Part shown: positions 1-13,259 of the stretch, in pieces | Layout of the letters: the number at the start of each line of letters is the position of its first letter | Numbering within the stretch: position 1 is the first letter of the stretch | The notes under the pieces: model-generated | Database searches by the model: none | Seen by the model: only the letters and a program-made list of their open reading frames with translations | What the model was told of the DNA's origin: nothing | NCBI RefSeq assembly: GCF_022458985.1 | Contig: NC_061772.1 | Location: 9,910,001-9,974,000 of the forward strand | DNA: 64,000 bases | Direction of reading: 5' to 3' | Origin: Mugil cephalus | Lineage: Eukaryota > Chordata > Actinopteri > Mugiliformes > Mugilidae | Program-made: the position numbers and the translations under genes

Positions 1-2295
1 ATGATGATGATTATTATTATTATTGTCTTAAAGCTACGTATTATTAGCTGTTTGGTCACAAAGCTATTCAAATATTTTAAAATAATTTAAAGCATTATTA
101 GGTTACTTTTTATATAATATAATATTATATATATATATATTTTTTTTGGTAACTGCAGAACATTTACTCATCTTATCTTATGAATGTATCTACATTATAT
201 TTCTGCCTCTTGACTTTCAGTTCATGCTTTTACTTTATTCATATTCCGTCACTATGCTTTCTGTTATTGTTATGCACCAGGACAAATCCCTCGTAACAAT
301 TCAGTTCTGTTTCTGATTGGCAGTAGAGTTAGAAAACACGGGAAGAAATTGAGTGGTATGACATGGAAGCCAGATCTGTGTACATCTTTGCCTACAAGTT
401 TAATATATTTAATCATTTATACACTGCGGCACATCTCTGTAGCACTTTGCTCACGCACTCGCTCGGAGAATATTAATAAACTGGACAATTTTGCGTGTCA
501 CACCTGACTTAACTGTGGCAGGGATCTTTAAGAGCAACGGATTTACACCTCGTTGCCCATTTCATGTCACTAAGCCATGGGTCACAGGGAGGAGGAGAGT
601 GCTTGTAAGTAAGACCTCTGGGGGAGAGCAGCTTCAGGAGGTTAAGTAAATCTTGTACTGGACAAAGGCTCAATCAGATAGGACACAAAGGGGGCTTGTT
701 ATGGCTCAGTTCATCATTCAGCCACAGGAGAAAGGGGATAAGGTGAAACAGTACCTGCTTGAATAGGCTGACACATGGTTGTGGTATAGATTGTATATGT
801 TTATCTCTTCCACCCACAGCCAAGCGTTGCCTGAGATGGATTCTTGCAAGAGAAGGCCAGCAGCTGTATGAGATCAGACAGGCACATACGTCACTAACAG
901 TGCATGGCAATGGGCCCGGAGCCACGGTTGGCTTTGAGTGGACTATCAGTCGCCACTGTAAGAAAAGGCCCAATTAAGAACATTAATTATGCTTCCTTGG
1001 CACTAACTCTATCACTCTCCTTTTAGCCTGGAGAGCATTTAAGTCTGAGGCCGTGGCAGCACGCTCTCTCTCATGCTTTAATCCAATCTAGTTGAGGAAG
1101 TTTGTCATGTTTGGCAGAAGTGGGCTCTCTGGGATGAGCTGGGATATCCAGATGGACAGAGGAGCACAACCGAGCTCATCCACAGGGTAAGGATGTGTAG
1201 TCGCACAGAAAATACGGCATGATCTCAAAGACTAATTTTACGAGGTTCTCCTAATGCGCTGTGAAAAACCTGTGAGGGAGGCAGATGCAACATGTTCCAC
1301 ATCAGCATGCCTCACAGCTCTTTGCTGACACAGAAAACACTAAACCGATACAAGCTGAACATCAATTAGTATTTCTAAATACAACAAGAGAGAGCAGAGG
1401 ATGTGTGCGGTCTTTCTTATATGAACTAACATTAATTATAGGAAGAGGAATGTGCATTTACTCTTAAATTCCTCATGCTGCCTGGGGCATGCTGCCTTAA
1501 TGTATAAGTGGGTTTTATTTGAGAGACTTGATTCATCCTACACTCACTACTTACTCACTTACTGTCATGCTTCTCTGTTCACTAATTAGGAACACAATCT
1601 CATTTATTATCATAGGTCTCATAGCTATCTTATCCTATCATAGGCCGACCCAAGAGTCTGATGATGATCACAAGTTAACAAGTGCATTTGACAGTTTGCA
1701 CTGTACGAAAGAGGACAGAATAACTTCTTCATTTGGAGTCTAGATAATCGAGATGATACTGTACAGCTCAGAGAGCAGAGAGTCTGAGTTTTCACTACAC
1801 TGAGCTAACTGATTTCACTCAGCACTTCCTCGCCTCTGCTCTAAGTTGTGCTGATCTGAAAATCAGATGGCGTAGAGGTTAAAGTGTTTTCTCCGTTCCG
1901 CGTTTTCAACCCTGTGATAGAGATCATACATTTCCAGTGACTGCTAGGCCTGGGGCTCTTTCATGAACTCAACGGCGGGCCAGCAAATAGCATAAAGGCT
2001 AATTTTATTAAAACTAGAGAAAACAAAATGATCACTGAAACCTAAAGTGAGAATCAGGTATTTTCTTGGTTTCAATGTCCCAGTCGGTGGTAGTAAAAGT
2101 TTCCAACAAGATTTAGTGTAGAATCTGGCTTCAGCATGACTTATTGGTCTGGTAAGACAGTTTGCCTATTTAAAAGTTTATATCTTCATTTAAATGAAGA
2201 ATTCTTGTACTAGAATATTGTGTGGGGCAAAAATTACTTATTTTTTCTTATTGTTACTAAAATATTATATATATATATATTCCTATCACATTTTA
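1..2295. other. Intergenic, no gene seen
   Basis: AT-rich sequence opening with an ATG/ATT trinucleotide microsatellite (about 1-25) and a short TA tract near 126-140. I find no exon with matching splice sites and frame, and no recognisable protein in the short open frames on either strand. Single-copy-looking segments of mixed composition lie around 500-960 and 1,860-2,000, but nothing in them points to a gene. Confidence 0.6.
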
Positions 2296-2349
2296 ATCTG
2301 TAAAAACACATTGAAGATATATATATATCTTCAATGTGTTTTTACAGAT
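2296..2349. repeat. Perfect 54-bp palindrome (inverted repeat, no spacer)
   Basis: The two 27-base arms (2296-2322 and 2323-2349) are exact reverse complements, meeting in an ATATAT centre; pairing stops immediately outside. A TA-rich tract lies just upstream (about 2265-2280). It could be the hairpin core of a small MITE or a recent foldback insertion. No flanking target duplication is obvious. Confidence 0.9.
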
Positions 2350-3198
2350 AATTAAGTGATCAAATAAAAGCGTGCCATAGAAAAATTTAAGTTTAAAGAG
2401 TTTATGCAACAATACGTGCAATATTTGCTTCAGGTTGAAAAAGTTCAAAAATATCATTAAAGCAGTTTCTTTTAGTGGCCTACAGCGTATCTGCATTTGG
2501 CATTGGACATTACAGACATGGAAAAAGGCCTATTCAGTTAAACCTTAAAACACTAACATTATCATCAGAGAGGGATATGGACATGATCTGTACTTTCCAG
2601 CATTGTGCATCCGTAGACTTCACTGGCTGGAAAAGTTTGCCTTGATTAATTTTTATGTCCATCATGTCCCGACCTGCGGCTCACAACTCCGATGATCCTA
2701 CACTAAAATATTCCCAGATTACCAGACCTCAGTTTTCATGGCCAACAGAACATTAGCACGCTTATTGCTCTCACCGATTATCCTCACTATGTACGGTACA
2801 TTAGCGAACTGTACGATTGGCCAACCCCCTGCCTGCGCAATCAACAGAGAGCGTGAATGAATGATCAGCCATTAGCAGGTCGGGTGTGAACTGTGAAAAT
2901 GGGCTCTCACACCAATGACTGCAGGAGGCCTCGATTTGCTTTAGCCTAGCCTAGCAACCTGCTAGCGAGGCCCTCCCTGCACTTGTTACACTGTGGCAGT
3001 GCATCAGCTAGCATTAGCCTGCCCAATGTAATGCAGTGGAATACAGACTAGTGTAGCGTGTTGAAGCCCAGTCTAGTGAAGTGCTGTGTGCAAGATCATA
3101 GTAAGACTCCTTGCTAGCATATGCTTGTGTTTAATGCAGCGACCTGCTTCTGCATGGTGAGTTTACACATACCCTGCAGTGAAGGTAGTGTGTCTGCT

Positions 3199-3230
3199 TG
3201 TGTGTGTGTGTGTGTGTTTGCGTGTGTGTG
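3199..3230. repeat. TG microsatellite, interrupted
   Basis: Alternating TG with a TTTGCG interruption; simple sequence repeat. It creates spurious Cys/Val-rich open frames. Confidence 0.9.
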
Positions 3231-3340
3231 TATAATATCAGTAATCAGTGTACCTCACACAGGCAGACTATAACTAGGCCTGGTGTGGTGAGAGCGTTGG
3301 AGACCAGCTCTGTGCCAGCCCATGTTGACTGTTTCTGCTG

Positions 3341-3343
<3 letters not shown>

Positions 3344-3375
<32 letters not shown>
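3344..3375. repeat. (TG)16 microsatellite
   Basis: Uninterrupted TG dinucleotide run of 32 bases, read directly. Confidence 0.95.
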
Positions 3376-3376
<1 letters not shown>

Positions 3377-3880
3377 TCGTGGTCACAAGGATTCTAAAAT
3401 TGGAGGCTCCACCTTCAGAGGCCACCAAGACAGCCGAGGCCCTAAAGGTCCAGGTAATAGCAAGACGTGTCAGTCTGTGTGTTGTTTGCTATTCATAGTA
3501 TGTTTTATTTTTTAATTTTTTTTCTTCTTTAATGCACCTCTGTGACATCTACGTGTGTGTGCATGCCTGTGCAAATGTTGGTTTAATGCATTTATGACCT
3601 TTGTGCTGTAGACACGAGGGAAGGGAAGAAAGAATTCAGCTATCAGTGTTTCGGGAGTGCTCGAGAAAGGGTACAACTAAGTACTCAGTAGAGAGGAGAG
3701 CTGTGTGTGTGTGTGTGTTTGTGTGGATCAAGCAATGTCAGTCTGGTCTCTGTGGATAGGATGCTATTAGAGCTGCCAGCATGAAGGCAGCAGCACATCA
3801 AGGGTCAAAAGAAGATCTCAGATGGTCAGAAAAAATATGAGACAATACAGCTGAGTGATTCTCAGTATCAATGTAAATGT

Positions 3881-3945
3881 AAATATATATATGTGTATGT
3901 ATATATGTATATATATATATATATATACACATATATATGTATAAA
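3881..3945. repeat. TA-rich microsatellite
   Basis: Imperfect TA/TGTA repeat with internal self-complementarity; simple sequence. Confidence 0.85.
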
Positions 3946-5479
3946 TGAAAGAGATATTCACTCATTTGGAAGTTAAAAATGTTTTATTTAATCACTTGGG
4001 CTCTCTTATCCTTTATTGAAGTAAAAAGGAAAAATATTTAGACAGGTTTCTTGACTACTTAATTACTCTCTTTTGCAGCGTGATAAAGAAGACGTACTTC
4101 AGCAAGCTTGAGGGAAAGACGTCACATTAGTCACAACAAAGAGATCGAGACACCGCTGATCATGTGCAATTCTCTTCTTTATCGAGTCTGACAGTGTTGA
4201 GGCGTGGGCATGAGACAGGCGAGAAATCGAGACGCGGAGTTTCAGCCTCATGCTCATGTGCTTTTTCCACCTTCACACCCCGGCCTGATTTCACAGTATG
4301 GAATCCTGGCTGCGTGATTCATTGTAGTCCCCCGAATCAGTGGACCAGAGTGGACCCCAGGCCGCAGACCGAGCCCACGGTTAACCAGCATCGCCTCGGC
4401 ACGTTGATGCCTGCATGTGCATGGTTAATTCGGTTGTTATTGTCTCTTATGTGTGTCCCAGTGGAGGCAGGGGGATGTTGGTTCGCGGACCAGGTTTTAG
4501 TTCCACTCACTAGTCTAAATGCACACATGAAAGCTGATGTGCGGTCCCCTCTGGGCTGCTGTCCCCGCTTCATGTGTGAAAACATGAAACGAGTGCTTTA
4601 CTCTGGCATCTTTTATTTGATTGATAGTGATAGTCAGACATGGGTAATACGTTTTTTGGGTCAGATTGTTTGCATGCAATTGGATTCTTTGAATCATATA
4701 TATTATATAGTGTATATTTCCATCCACAATGACCACTTTCTTACATATAAGAATGAATCAGCTAATTGCTTCGTACAGTGTGTAAATGACACTGGTCATT
4801 AAGCCTTTGGGTTTAAACATTCTTTTAATATTCAGATTGTTATACAGTGCAATAGGAGTAGCTGATGCAAGACAGGGAATGCACATAAAACCTTAGCTTT
4901 CACTCTTGAGTGGCTCTATCAGTTCCACTACTGTTCCTTCAATGATGACCTCTCAGTTCCCTGGCAATGAACAGCTCAACGACCATCTAATCCTTATCCC
5001 ACTCTGTTATATTCACATCACAGCCCCCCTGTCCATCACCAGGAAACAAACATTTCATTATTGCTCTAAATCACTAGCAGATCACTAATACACCCCTCAC
5101 ACGCGCTCGCTCGTTTTGAATAATAGTATCTAAAGTTCTCCCACAGAGCATCTGACTTTCCTCATGCTCGAGTCCTGACTGGCTCATCCGCGGGACGTGG
5201 CCAGTGGCTGTGTGATAAGGAGGCTAAATAATGAGTAAGCTTTAGCACAAATAATGGCTGAGCTTTTCTATTAAACTCTCACACTAGGGATTTGTAGATT
5301 AGTGTCGCTTTTTGATCTCATGTCCTCGACACGTCGATGTGGCAGTATAGATGGCGCGGGCCTGATCTTCATGCAGGCTTGGAGTCATGATAATGAGCAA
5401 CAGGAAAGGTGCAGCAAGGGACTGTGGATGCAGACTGCATGTGATGTTAAGTCTAATCACTCTTAACTGGATTCACCTG

Positions 5480-5760
5480 ATTTGTGCCTGTTTATGCCCC
5501 AATGTGTTCAGCTTAGCGTTAGCTCCCCTGCACCCGGGCTCATTATAAGGCCTGATTCAATTGACCTGGAGATGTAAACACATCTGTATGAAGATATAAG
5601 ATGGCCAATTAGGAGTGCCGCGGCTGTGATTTGTTGTACCGTGAGGATAATCACCACAGAGGCACAAATATGGCTGTGAGAAGCTAAGGCAATAGCATTA
5701 TTGTCTGCGCAGGAGACAAAAAGAGAGAGAAGGGGGGGAATACGGGGGGGTCAGTGCGGG
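5480..5760. promoter_or_regulatory. Candidate conserved non-coding element
   Basis: A non-repetitive block of balanced composition in an otherwise AT-rich desert. It contains a forkhead-type TGTAAACA (5573-5580), a CCAATTAG homeodomain-type site near 5605, and GATAA motifs. No open frame or splice structure explains it. The regulatory role is inference from motif density and composition only; conservation was not tested. Confidence 0.25.
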
Positions 5761-8039
5761 CCCAGCTAGTGTCCCATGCTTACTTGGGTGTAATGACCCA
5801 TCAATGGTGACATCTTGTTTCATCAACTTCTGCTTCCCTTCACTTGTCTGTCTGGGCCCGGCCTCTCCCTTTCTCCTGCCCTTCTCCCCTCCTGCCTCCT
5901 GAAATCCATCTTCCTCTCATGTTTTCCATTCCTGTCCTCCTTTAACTGCCCATCGGCCTCTGCTAGATGTAAAACATAACCCTGAACCAGGTACAGGATG
6001 ACATGTTGTTACAGAGCATATGATATTTTGTGATACTGTGTCTTGTTGGGGCTTGGCATAATGGTTGATATAAATGTCAGTGCAGCTTGTCTCTCTAACG
6101 TTGCAGAGGTATGTGTAAAATCACTTCAATCAGAACAATCAGACCGATGTGAATGTTTCAAACTAACACTTGGATAATTCTGAATCTGCACGCATTCGTG
6201 TGGCCAGATTTTGCACAATGATGTAAAATCATAGCGGCATCATCATATAATCCAACTTTATACATCGAATATTATTTATTATTAATATTAATGTAATAAT
6301 TGTTAGTATATTTTTTTTCAAGAAAAATCTGTTTAAATTTATATTTTTGGTCGTCATTAAATTTGAATATGTCATCGTGCAACTGTAAAGCCTAAATGTT
6401 GGTGACAAGACAGTATACAGTATATCCCAAAAGTTATATCCCAAAGAGATTAAACAGAGGTGAAATTAGTGTGAACTTAAAATGATACAACAGCATAAAC
6501 TGTGTTGTAATTGTCTGTCAGACGTGCGCAAGTGTGTGCGCGTGTGTACGTGCCTTGCGAAGAAGCAGGGGGCCCAGCTGACGAAGCCTCTCACTGGGAC
6601 ACTGGCAGGCCTAGCTCGCCGCAGGCCCGGCTCTCAGCTCCACCTCTGACAGGCTTCATACTTATTGCTCAATGACATTCGATGTTTTCCTTCAGTTTGC
6701 TGTAAGATTGATTTCCAAGATATGTTTGAAATATCTCCAGAGCCCTAGAGCAGGGTGACTGGCACAGTGGCACACACAGAGACAGACACAGAGGTGGTGC
6801 AGCAGGGGAGTGGAGGAGGAGGAGAAATGGAAAGATGGCAGTAAATATGTAAAGCAGCGCTCGATGCTGAAGGTTGTGTTTAAGGAAGTAAATATTGCTT
6901 TAACTGTTTATGTTAATAAATGCGGGTAGATAGTGATGACCCCTCTCGATCCCTTTAGCCCATGTCATCCCTGTACTGTCTGTCCCACACTTGCTGTCTC
7001 TCTCTACGATTAACCCTCTGGAGTCCAGAGTCTAATTGGCAGTTTTTGACTACTTTTGTTTTTATCTTTATATTGCATCTTAAAAACAGTTTACATTTCC
7101 TTGCTTGGTGGCATTCTTTTCAGCACAACCTCACATCTGTCTGTTTACAGTTACTTTTTTATTTTGGCACAACACATTGGACCTAAAACCCACACTTAAA
7201 CCATAAAATCCGAGAAGGAAAATGTTAGATTTTTTGTTGTGAAAACCACAAACATGTTTAAGGAAGCATTTTTATAACTTAGAATGTAAATCTATGTGTA
7301 AATTTCGAAAGCTTAAGTACAAATTTAGCAAACAACAAAGCTATGTATAACTATTTCAATTAAAATGCAGGAAATGCACAACACATTTTTGTACAATTAT
7401 TTACAACAATTGACGATAAGATTACAATGAGTAATAATGTCTAAAAGTCCCTTGTTTTGTTTTGTTTTGTTTTGCTTTCGAGCATTGGAAGCTGGCTAGC
7501 AATCTCCGCTTGCTAGCGTTTTGCTTTTCTCTTTTCAGGAAAAAGTGTGGTGTAAATTATTTATAATAAGTCTAGTTTCCCTTGGTCTATCAACACAGTT
7601 TATAAACTGGTAGTTTTATGTGGTGATTATAATCCTACTCCAGAGTGGAAGTTAAAGGTGCACTGAGTTTTCTTGTAAACAAACAAAACTGGCGATGTAT
7701 TATATTTCTCTTTTTAGTGTATCCGCAAAGAAAATGTGCTTCTGTCCCAATTTTCTTTTACAAAGTACCGTCTGATATTTCAGTAATGTATTTGTTCACT
7801 TTATTGTTCAATAACTTGCACCTTTAAGATGATTTTCCACACTTCACATCATGATCCCCCTTAGCACACGCCTGGTGTGTTGCAGACTCACTCATAAAAT
7901 CATTGCTTAGTAGCAATAGACAGAAACTTCTCAGAGTTCCTTTAAAGTTTCTAAATGTTCTCTTTGGTCCAACTGGCTATTAAAGACAGTATGGCTTTGA
8001 CTCTCTGGCCTACATTCTAAGGATAATGTGAATATATGA

Positions 8040-8560
8040 AGTTCAAAATAAGTAGGGGCAATTAATGGATGATCTGGACGGGCCCGACAGTCCCCCTGGC
8101 GTGACTCCTGTTGTGGTATCAGCATGATGTCTCTCTGTCCTGCCGTGCGCACAGAGATCAGATAGGGTCTCATGAGGGAATATTCGCCTCTGTGAAACCT
8201 CCGTGCGTATCGCGTTATGCCACGTCTCGTCACTGAGCATTTGGTCACATTTAATGCTTTGTTTTCCCTGGAACGAGGCGGGGCGCGCGCGGATCTTCTG
8301 TTTTAAACTCTTTAATGCAATTTAACAATGCCACATATTCTTTTCACGTTTCATTGGGGTCCTTTACGTGTGAAATTGCGGAGGCTTGCCTTAGCCCGAG
8401 CGACGCGGCGCAGCAGCGGCGGGGTCACACCGAAGCGCCAGATGTGGGAGGGAGAGCGAAATTAATTGCTACACATTGTTCAGTGGGTGTGTGCGCACCT
8501 TCAGTGAATTAACCGCTCTCAGGGTGTGACTGTTTGGATAACGGGAATTAGGTATGAGGC
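8040..8560. promoter_or_regulatory. CpG-dense block in gene desert, candidate regulatory element
   Basis: CpG dinucleotides are clustered (for example around 8,080-8,240, 8,273-8,295 and 8,395-8,450) while the surrounding kilobases are CpG-poor and AT-rich. The open frames across it have no recognisable domain. It could be an orphan CpG island, an enhancer, or a promoter for an unseen non-coding transcript. The distal flank (8,530-8,690) carries TAATTG/CAATTAG and CTTATC sites. Confidence 0.3.
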
Positions 8561-11500
8561 CTCTCACTCACAGCTGAAGCCAACTCCAGGCGTTGCATCC
8601 AATTAGCTTATCTGCCCCCCAAATTCACATGCTTAACTTGTCGTTGTTAGTGCACAACGACGAAAAACATTTCAGTGGACGGCGCATTGCTCGGTTGTTA
8701 TTCTCTTACTTTTGGTTTCGCTCTTGTGCGTGCAAGTGCACCTTCTCTGACATCCGCGTCTCTGAAAAAACATTCAAGTTCAAGGTACGTTAATAGTACA
8801 GACACTAGGAGCATAATTAAGGGCTACACTCTTAATCCATGTGACATATTCAGACAGGCTGACTTAAAAGCTGTGCATCAGGTAAAAATGGCAAACCAAT
8901 TAGAGACACTGTCAGTGGGCCCATTAACGTGGATCTTAATATTGTCTGTTCAGACTTGTATTCCTATCAGAATATACAATGAGGCTGAGAGCACAGATAA
9001 TGCACATTAATGACAGTTGGATGGCACGCATCAGGAGCATATGGTGCTCTCCTATGGTTGTGGCCAAGTACATACCACTCCTTTGTCTGTATGAAGGGTG
9101 GCAAGAAAATCTATTCCTCTTGCAAGACATTGTAGTTCCTACGAGGTTTAAATAATAATAAAGCTTTTTATTGTATTTGATCTTATTTAGCCTCGCTCTT
9201 GCGACATGATTATTATCACATTCCGCACCATTACCTGCAAAGGTACAGTATCAGGAGTGGCAGTACATCATCATGTTCCTCTGAGCTCTAAGCAGCTCAT
9301 GCTGACCCTAACCAATACTGCCAGCATCATCTGTATCAAGGGAACTAACAGTGGCATGCCCACCCTGATCGTGACCCTGGCACAGTCTCCGGCGTGGAGG
9401 GATTCTTTTAGCCCAGCCCAGAAGAATAGAGCACCTCTTCCCTCCACCTGCCCCCTCCTGCCTCTCTATTTTCCTTGGCAATAGGAGGGTGGAGGGTTGG
9501 GGAGGGAGTGATTTGATGGAGAGGTGGTGGGCGAGGGAGGGGTCGGGGAGGTAGTGGTGGTAGTGGGGGCACTCTGCTTCCCCTGGGGCTGCCTGCTGGA
9601 GCGAGGTGACCCAGCTTGTTGCTCGGTGACCTGTGAGAGGGACATTATGAAGTGTGAGTGGCTGTCACCCTAACCACTTGTGACAGCACGGCTCCCGGCA
9701 CAGCTGTGCCAGCCTGCCCCAGCCAGAGACCCAGGGCCCGTGGAGAAGGGGGCGGAGAGAGGCCGCTTTGGATGAAGGCAAAGACTTGGGGTGGGGTGCT
9801 CAGAGAATGTCTTTGGTGGGTCAGGAGGGTGGGAGTGGATGGGGAAAGGAGGTGAGGGTACTGAGGGTCTTTTGCCGGACTGACATCTCTGAGGCTGAGT
9901 TGTGTCAAAAACAGCACACTTTGGCTTTAAGCTACAGTACATTATGGGAATAGGATGGTAGAGGTGTAGGGGGCCAGCTGTTATCTTTAAAGCCAGCAGG
10001 GTTAACATACAGTATATAGACTGTATCTGGCATCAATATGTTCTCCCATAAATCATTTTATAACTTCTAACTTCTAACCTACTCTCTCAGTCAGCACTTA
10101 GGGGAGATGTCTCATCTCTTTAAATGACCTTCCTCAGGTTAATACTGAAATTAAATGATGCCAGTTAATCCACCTTTGTCAATCAAACCACCACAGTGGA
10201 CAGGCCTGAGAACTTGCTTGTCCTGTTATTTGCCACCTTGTTAAACTCATTAGGATGAATGCTGCTGGAAACTAAATCATTATTAACATCAGTAGGTATA
10301 TGTATATATTATATATGATAAGATAATACTTTATGCTACTCTCCCTACTGCTCAGTATGTTTCTTCCTTGATAATTTATTCATTTTATTGCTCGATCCCA
10401 CTGGACTCCATATGGATAATGATGAGTTTTATAGTGTAACTTTTCAAACATTTAAATTTCAGCTAGCATAATTTAAAGTAAATTTCTTTCATGCCTTTAT
10501 TAGTAGGCGGTAGAGGACAGAGACGGGAAGTGATGGGGTGAGAGACATACATCAATGGGTGCAGGGTGGAATAGAGTCATCATCAATTTTCAAGGCATCC
10601 CCAAATAGTAAAATATAGAAGTTCCATGGTAACACCTTATAGACTGCACTTACAACATTTTGTCACATTCCTAAAATAATGGCCTAAGTCTTTTTTTTTT
10701 CTTTTTGACAAAATGGCTTTAAATAATAAATATCATATATTCAATATTTGGTTCAGTCTTTTGTGTTTTCTGAAAAACCTGAAAATAAAATTACTTTGAC
10801 CATTACTTTGAGAGGGTGTCGATTCTAAGGATGTATTTGTCTGCTCTCGCCAGGGTCCATGGAGACAAAGGAATGAATTTTGTATCCCAAAATGCAAATA
10901 ATATGTACAGAAACTTGAAAAAATAATTGTGCAGGACCAAAGCACTGATTGGTTCATTAAAAAAGTGCAGAAAATTTGTATTTCTTAAACGTGATCCAGC
11001 TTGGTCACTCATTAACTCACACAAAACAGTTAAACTGTAAAACTACAGTTCACTGTAACCAAAATGTTCTTAATAAAATGGGTGTGATCTACATGAACTA
11101 CTGCTTGTATTGAAAGTCTATTACAGTGTTAATAAGTTATTTGTTAATTTCACAAATTCTCATGTGGTTGGATACCCCATCAGTATGACAGAATGTGCAA
11201 TTTGAAAATAGTTTAATAACTAGTGGTAAGAGGACTGCTGGGAACCACATAGTTTGTCAAGAATATAACACTAAAAGACATAGAATAGTATAATTTAATG
11301 AAATGTAGTGACTATAGTAAACAATCAGGAAGGACACTCCATCCTGGAAATGTGTTGTTTGTCAGGAAATGTTAAAATAATTTTGATAAACAGGGAGGAG
11401 TACACAAAAATCCACAAGGTGTAACTAAAAGCCTATAGCAGACTACTCCTTGATAAGGAAGATAATTAAACCTATAAATAACTGCTATGAAAGCAGTGTC

Positions 11501-12696
11501 TCTCTCTGTCTCTGAGGACTACTGTCTCTTGCCATATGGAAAAGTCACACAGCCTCATGGTTGTAATTTCCCCAAGCAGGTCTCTAATTCCCATAATCAC
11601 TGTACATTACAAAATGTGTTATTTGCGCATGGATGAGCAAACAAAGAAACACAAAGCCTGACTGATGTTAGAGGGTTTACAGGCACCAAATAGCATTCTT
11701 TCTTTTAAATAATAATAATAAATTATTGTAAAATCTGGAATTGTGATTGGTAAAGTCCTACTTCATCGCAGGCAGCAGGGATGGAAACAGAAAGGATGTG
11801 AAATTGTCTTGAGTAAATTAATGGAAAAGGTAAAAAAAATCTTTCACAACACAAAACGTTTTCATTGAAAGTAAAATTGAGCATAGTTTATCCTGAGTAC
11901 AGACTAGTTAACAAACGACTAGGGCACTTACAAATTAACTGATCTTACAGTGAGTTAATTAAGGCTCCCGTAACAAATTTAACTTTAATTAATCAAAAAT
12001 AACACACGGCACACAATAATTGAACCATTTTTATAGAACAAAAAAGTAAACACACAGAAGTCAACACAAAGGAATACCAAGAGGTACATTTGGGATTAAG
12101 CTTAAAATTTTTTATTTCACCTCACTGATTAACAATTCACATTTACTTTCATATTTACATTCAATTAAATGCTGCTGCTTCTTGCCCACAGGGCATCTCT
12201 CGGCCATCTCAGCGGGTCTAAAGTGGTGGTATATTTTAATCACGGAAGAAAATTAATAAAAAATTAATAATGAATGAAGGACTAATGGATTTATAAATGG
12301 TTTAGATTCAGTATCAAGGACAACATTATTTAGTATTTAGTAACAAAGAAAAGTGTAATATTAGAAACTTAATGTTCTGAGAAGTGAATAAGTGAATTTG
12401 GATAGTTGTGTGTAAAAATCTTAATCTTTAGGATGGTTACACAAAACAAAAATCAGTAAAGCAGGTATTAAAAAAAAACACCTCATTGTGGAATCATATC
12501 TTCCCAAGCCTTGAGGTGATAAAAGCTTCAGCAGTATATGTTTATATAGTATATAACAATGTATCAGCTCTGGAAAACAAGCTAGCTTATCTACTGTTAG
12601 TAATTTCCTTAGTATTAAATAAATATAAAAATTAAAGAAATATTAAATGGAAAGTAAGAAATTAATTTGTTCATTTATGAATTAATTTCCTATTAT

Positions 12697-12697
<1 letters not shown>

Positions 12698-12729
<32 letters not shown>

Positions 12730-12730
12730 G
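12698..12730. repeat. (TTG)11 microsatellite
   Basis: Eleven uninterrupted TTG units. Confidence 0.95.
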
Positions 12731-12987
12731 CCTTGAATCCCCCTACAACTTCCCCTTAGAGTATCTTTTGGTGCATCTATAGCTTTCCCCTTTACTCCAC
12801 ACCTCTCTCTCTATCCCGCTCTGTCTCCCCGTGTCCCTCTGTCACAGATGACCTGCGTCCTCTTTCTGCAGGGCCTCTCCTGGTAGCGCCCAGCTGGCGC
12901 GCTGTGGATCGGCTGGGCAGAGGCAGGAGGCAGTGCCAGCTCTACTGGTGCAGAAAGGGGCACACCAGGCAGACAGGCCCAGTGTCG

Positions 12988-13008
12988 GCAGCAGCAGCAG
13001 CAGCAGCA
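12988..13008. repeat. (GCA)7 microsatellite
   Basis: Seven GCA units. It gives poly-Cys/Ala/Ser in overlapping frames, which are not evidence of coding. Confidence 0.95.
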
Positions 13009-13259
13009 TGCTATCCCCCCGGCTGCCACGTTCACAACACACACATATGCTCGCACATATATATATGCAGCAACCCAAATGCGTGCACACCAGCATCGGT
13101 GGACCAATGCCAAATTGGTTTGGTCCGTCCGGGACCTAGTTAACTGGGACAAAACATTTGTTTACTCACTAGACTCGCACAGATAGGCACACATTCCACA
13201 TTCACATGGGAGGATGTGCAGAGAGAGGGCTATGCTCGCAAAAAGAAAAGGCTAGCTAG

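Larger units (their letters stand above)
2350..8039. other. Intergenic, microsatellites and candidate non-coding elements, no gene
   Basis: No coding exon could be supported. The stretch holds TG and TA microsatellites (listed separately), a TTTTG pentanucleotide run near 7447-7475, and mixed-composition blocks around 2,640-3,060, 4,080-4,620 and 5,480-5,760. The longest open frame in the intergenic part (plus strand 4164-4802) has no domain signature and is treated as chance. Confidence 0.55.
8561..13259. other. Intergenic, no gene seen
   Basis: No supportable exon. About 9,480-9,870 is G-rich (GGGAGGG runs) with a CCCC-rich counterpart just upstream, giving long but meaningless Pro/Ser-rich frames on the minus strand. 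10,250-12,700 is AT-rich. Two simple repeats (TTG and GCA) lie near the right end. Confidence 0.55.

Noticed and set aside
4164..4802. 212-codon plus-strand open frame, longest in the gene desert
   Set aside because: No domain, no splice or promoter context, composition changes along its length, and overlapping frames on the other strand are also open. Judged chance.
9480..10008. Long Pro/Ser-rich minus-strand frames over a G-rich stretch
   Set aside because: Low-complexity G runs open several frames at once; no family signature.
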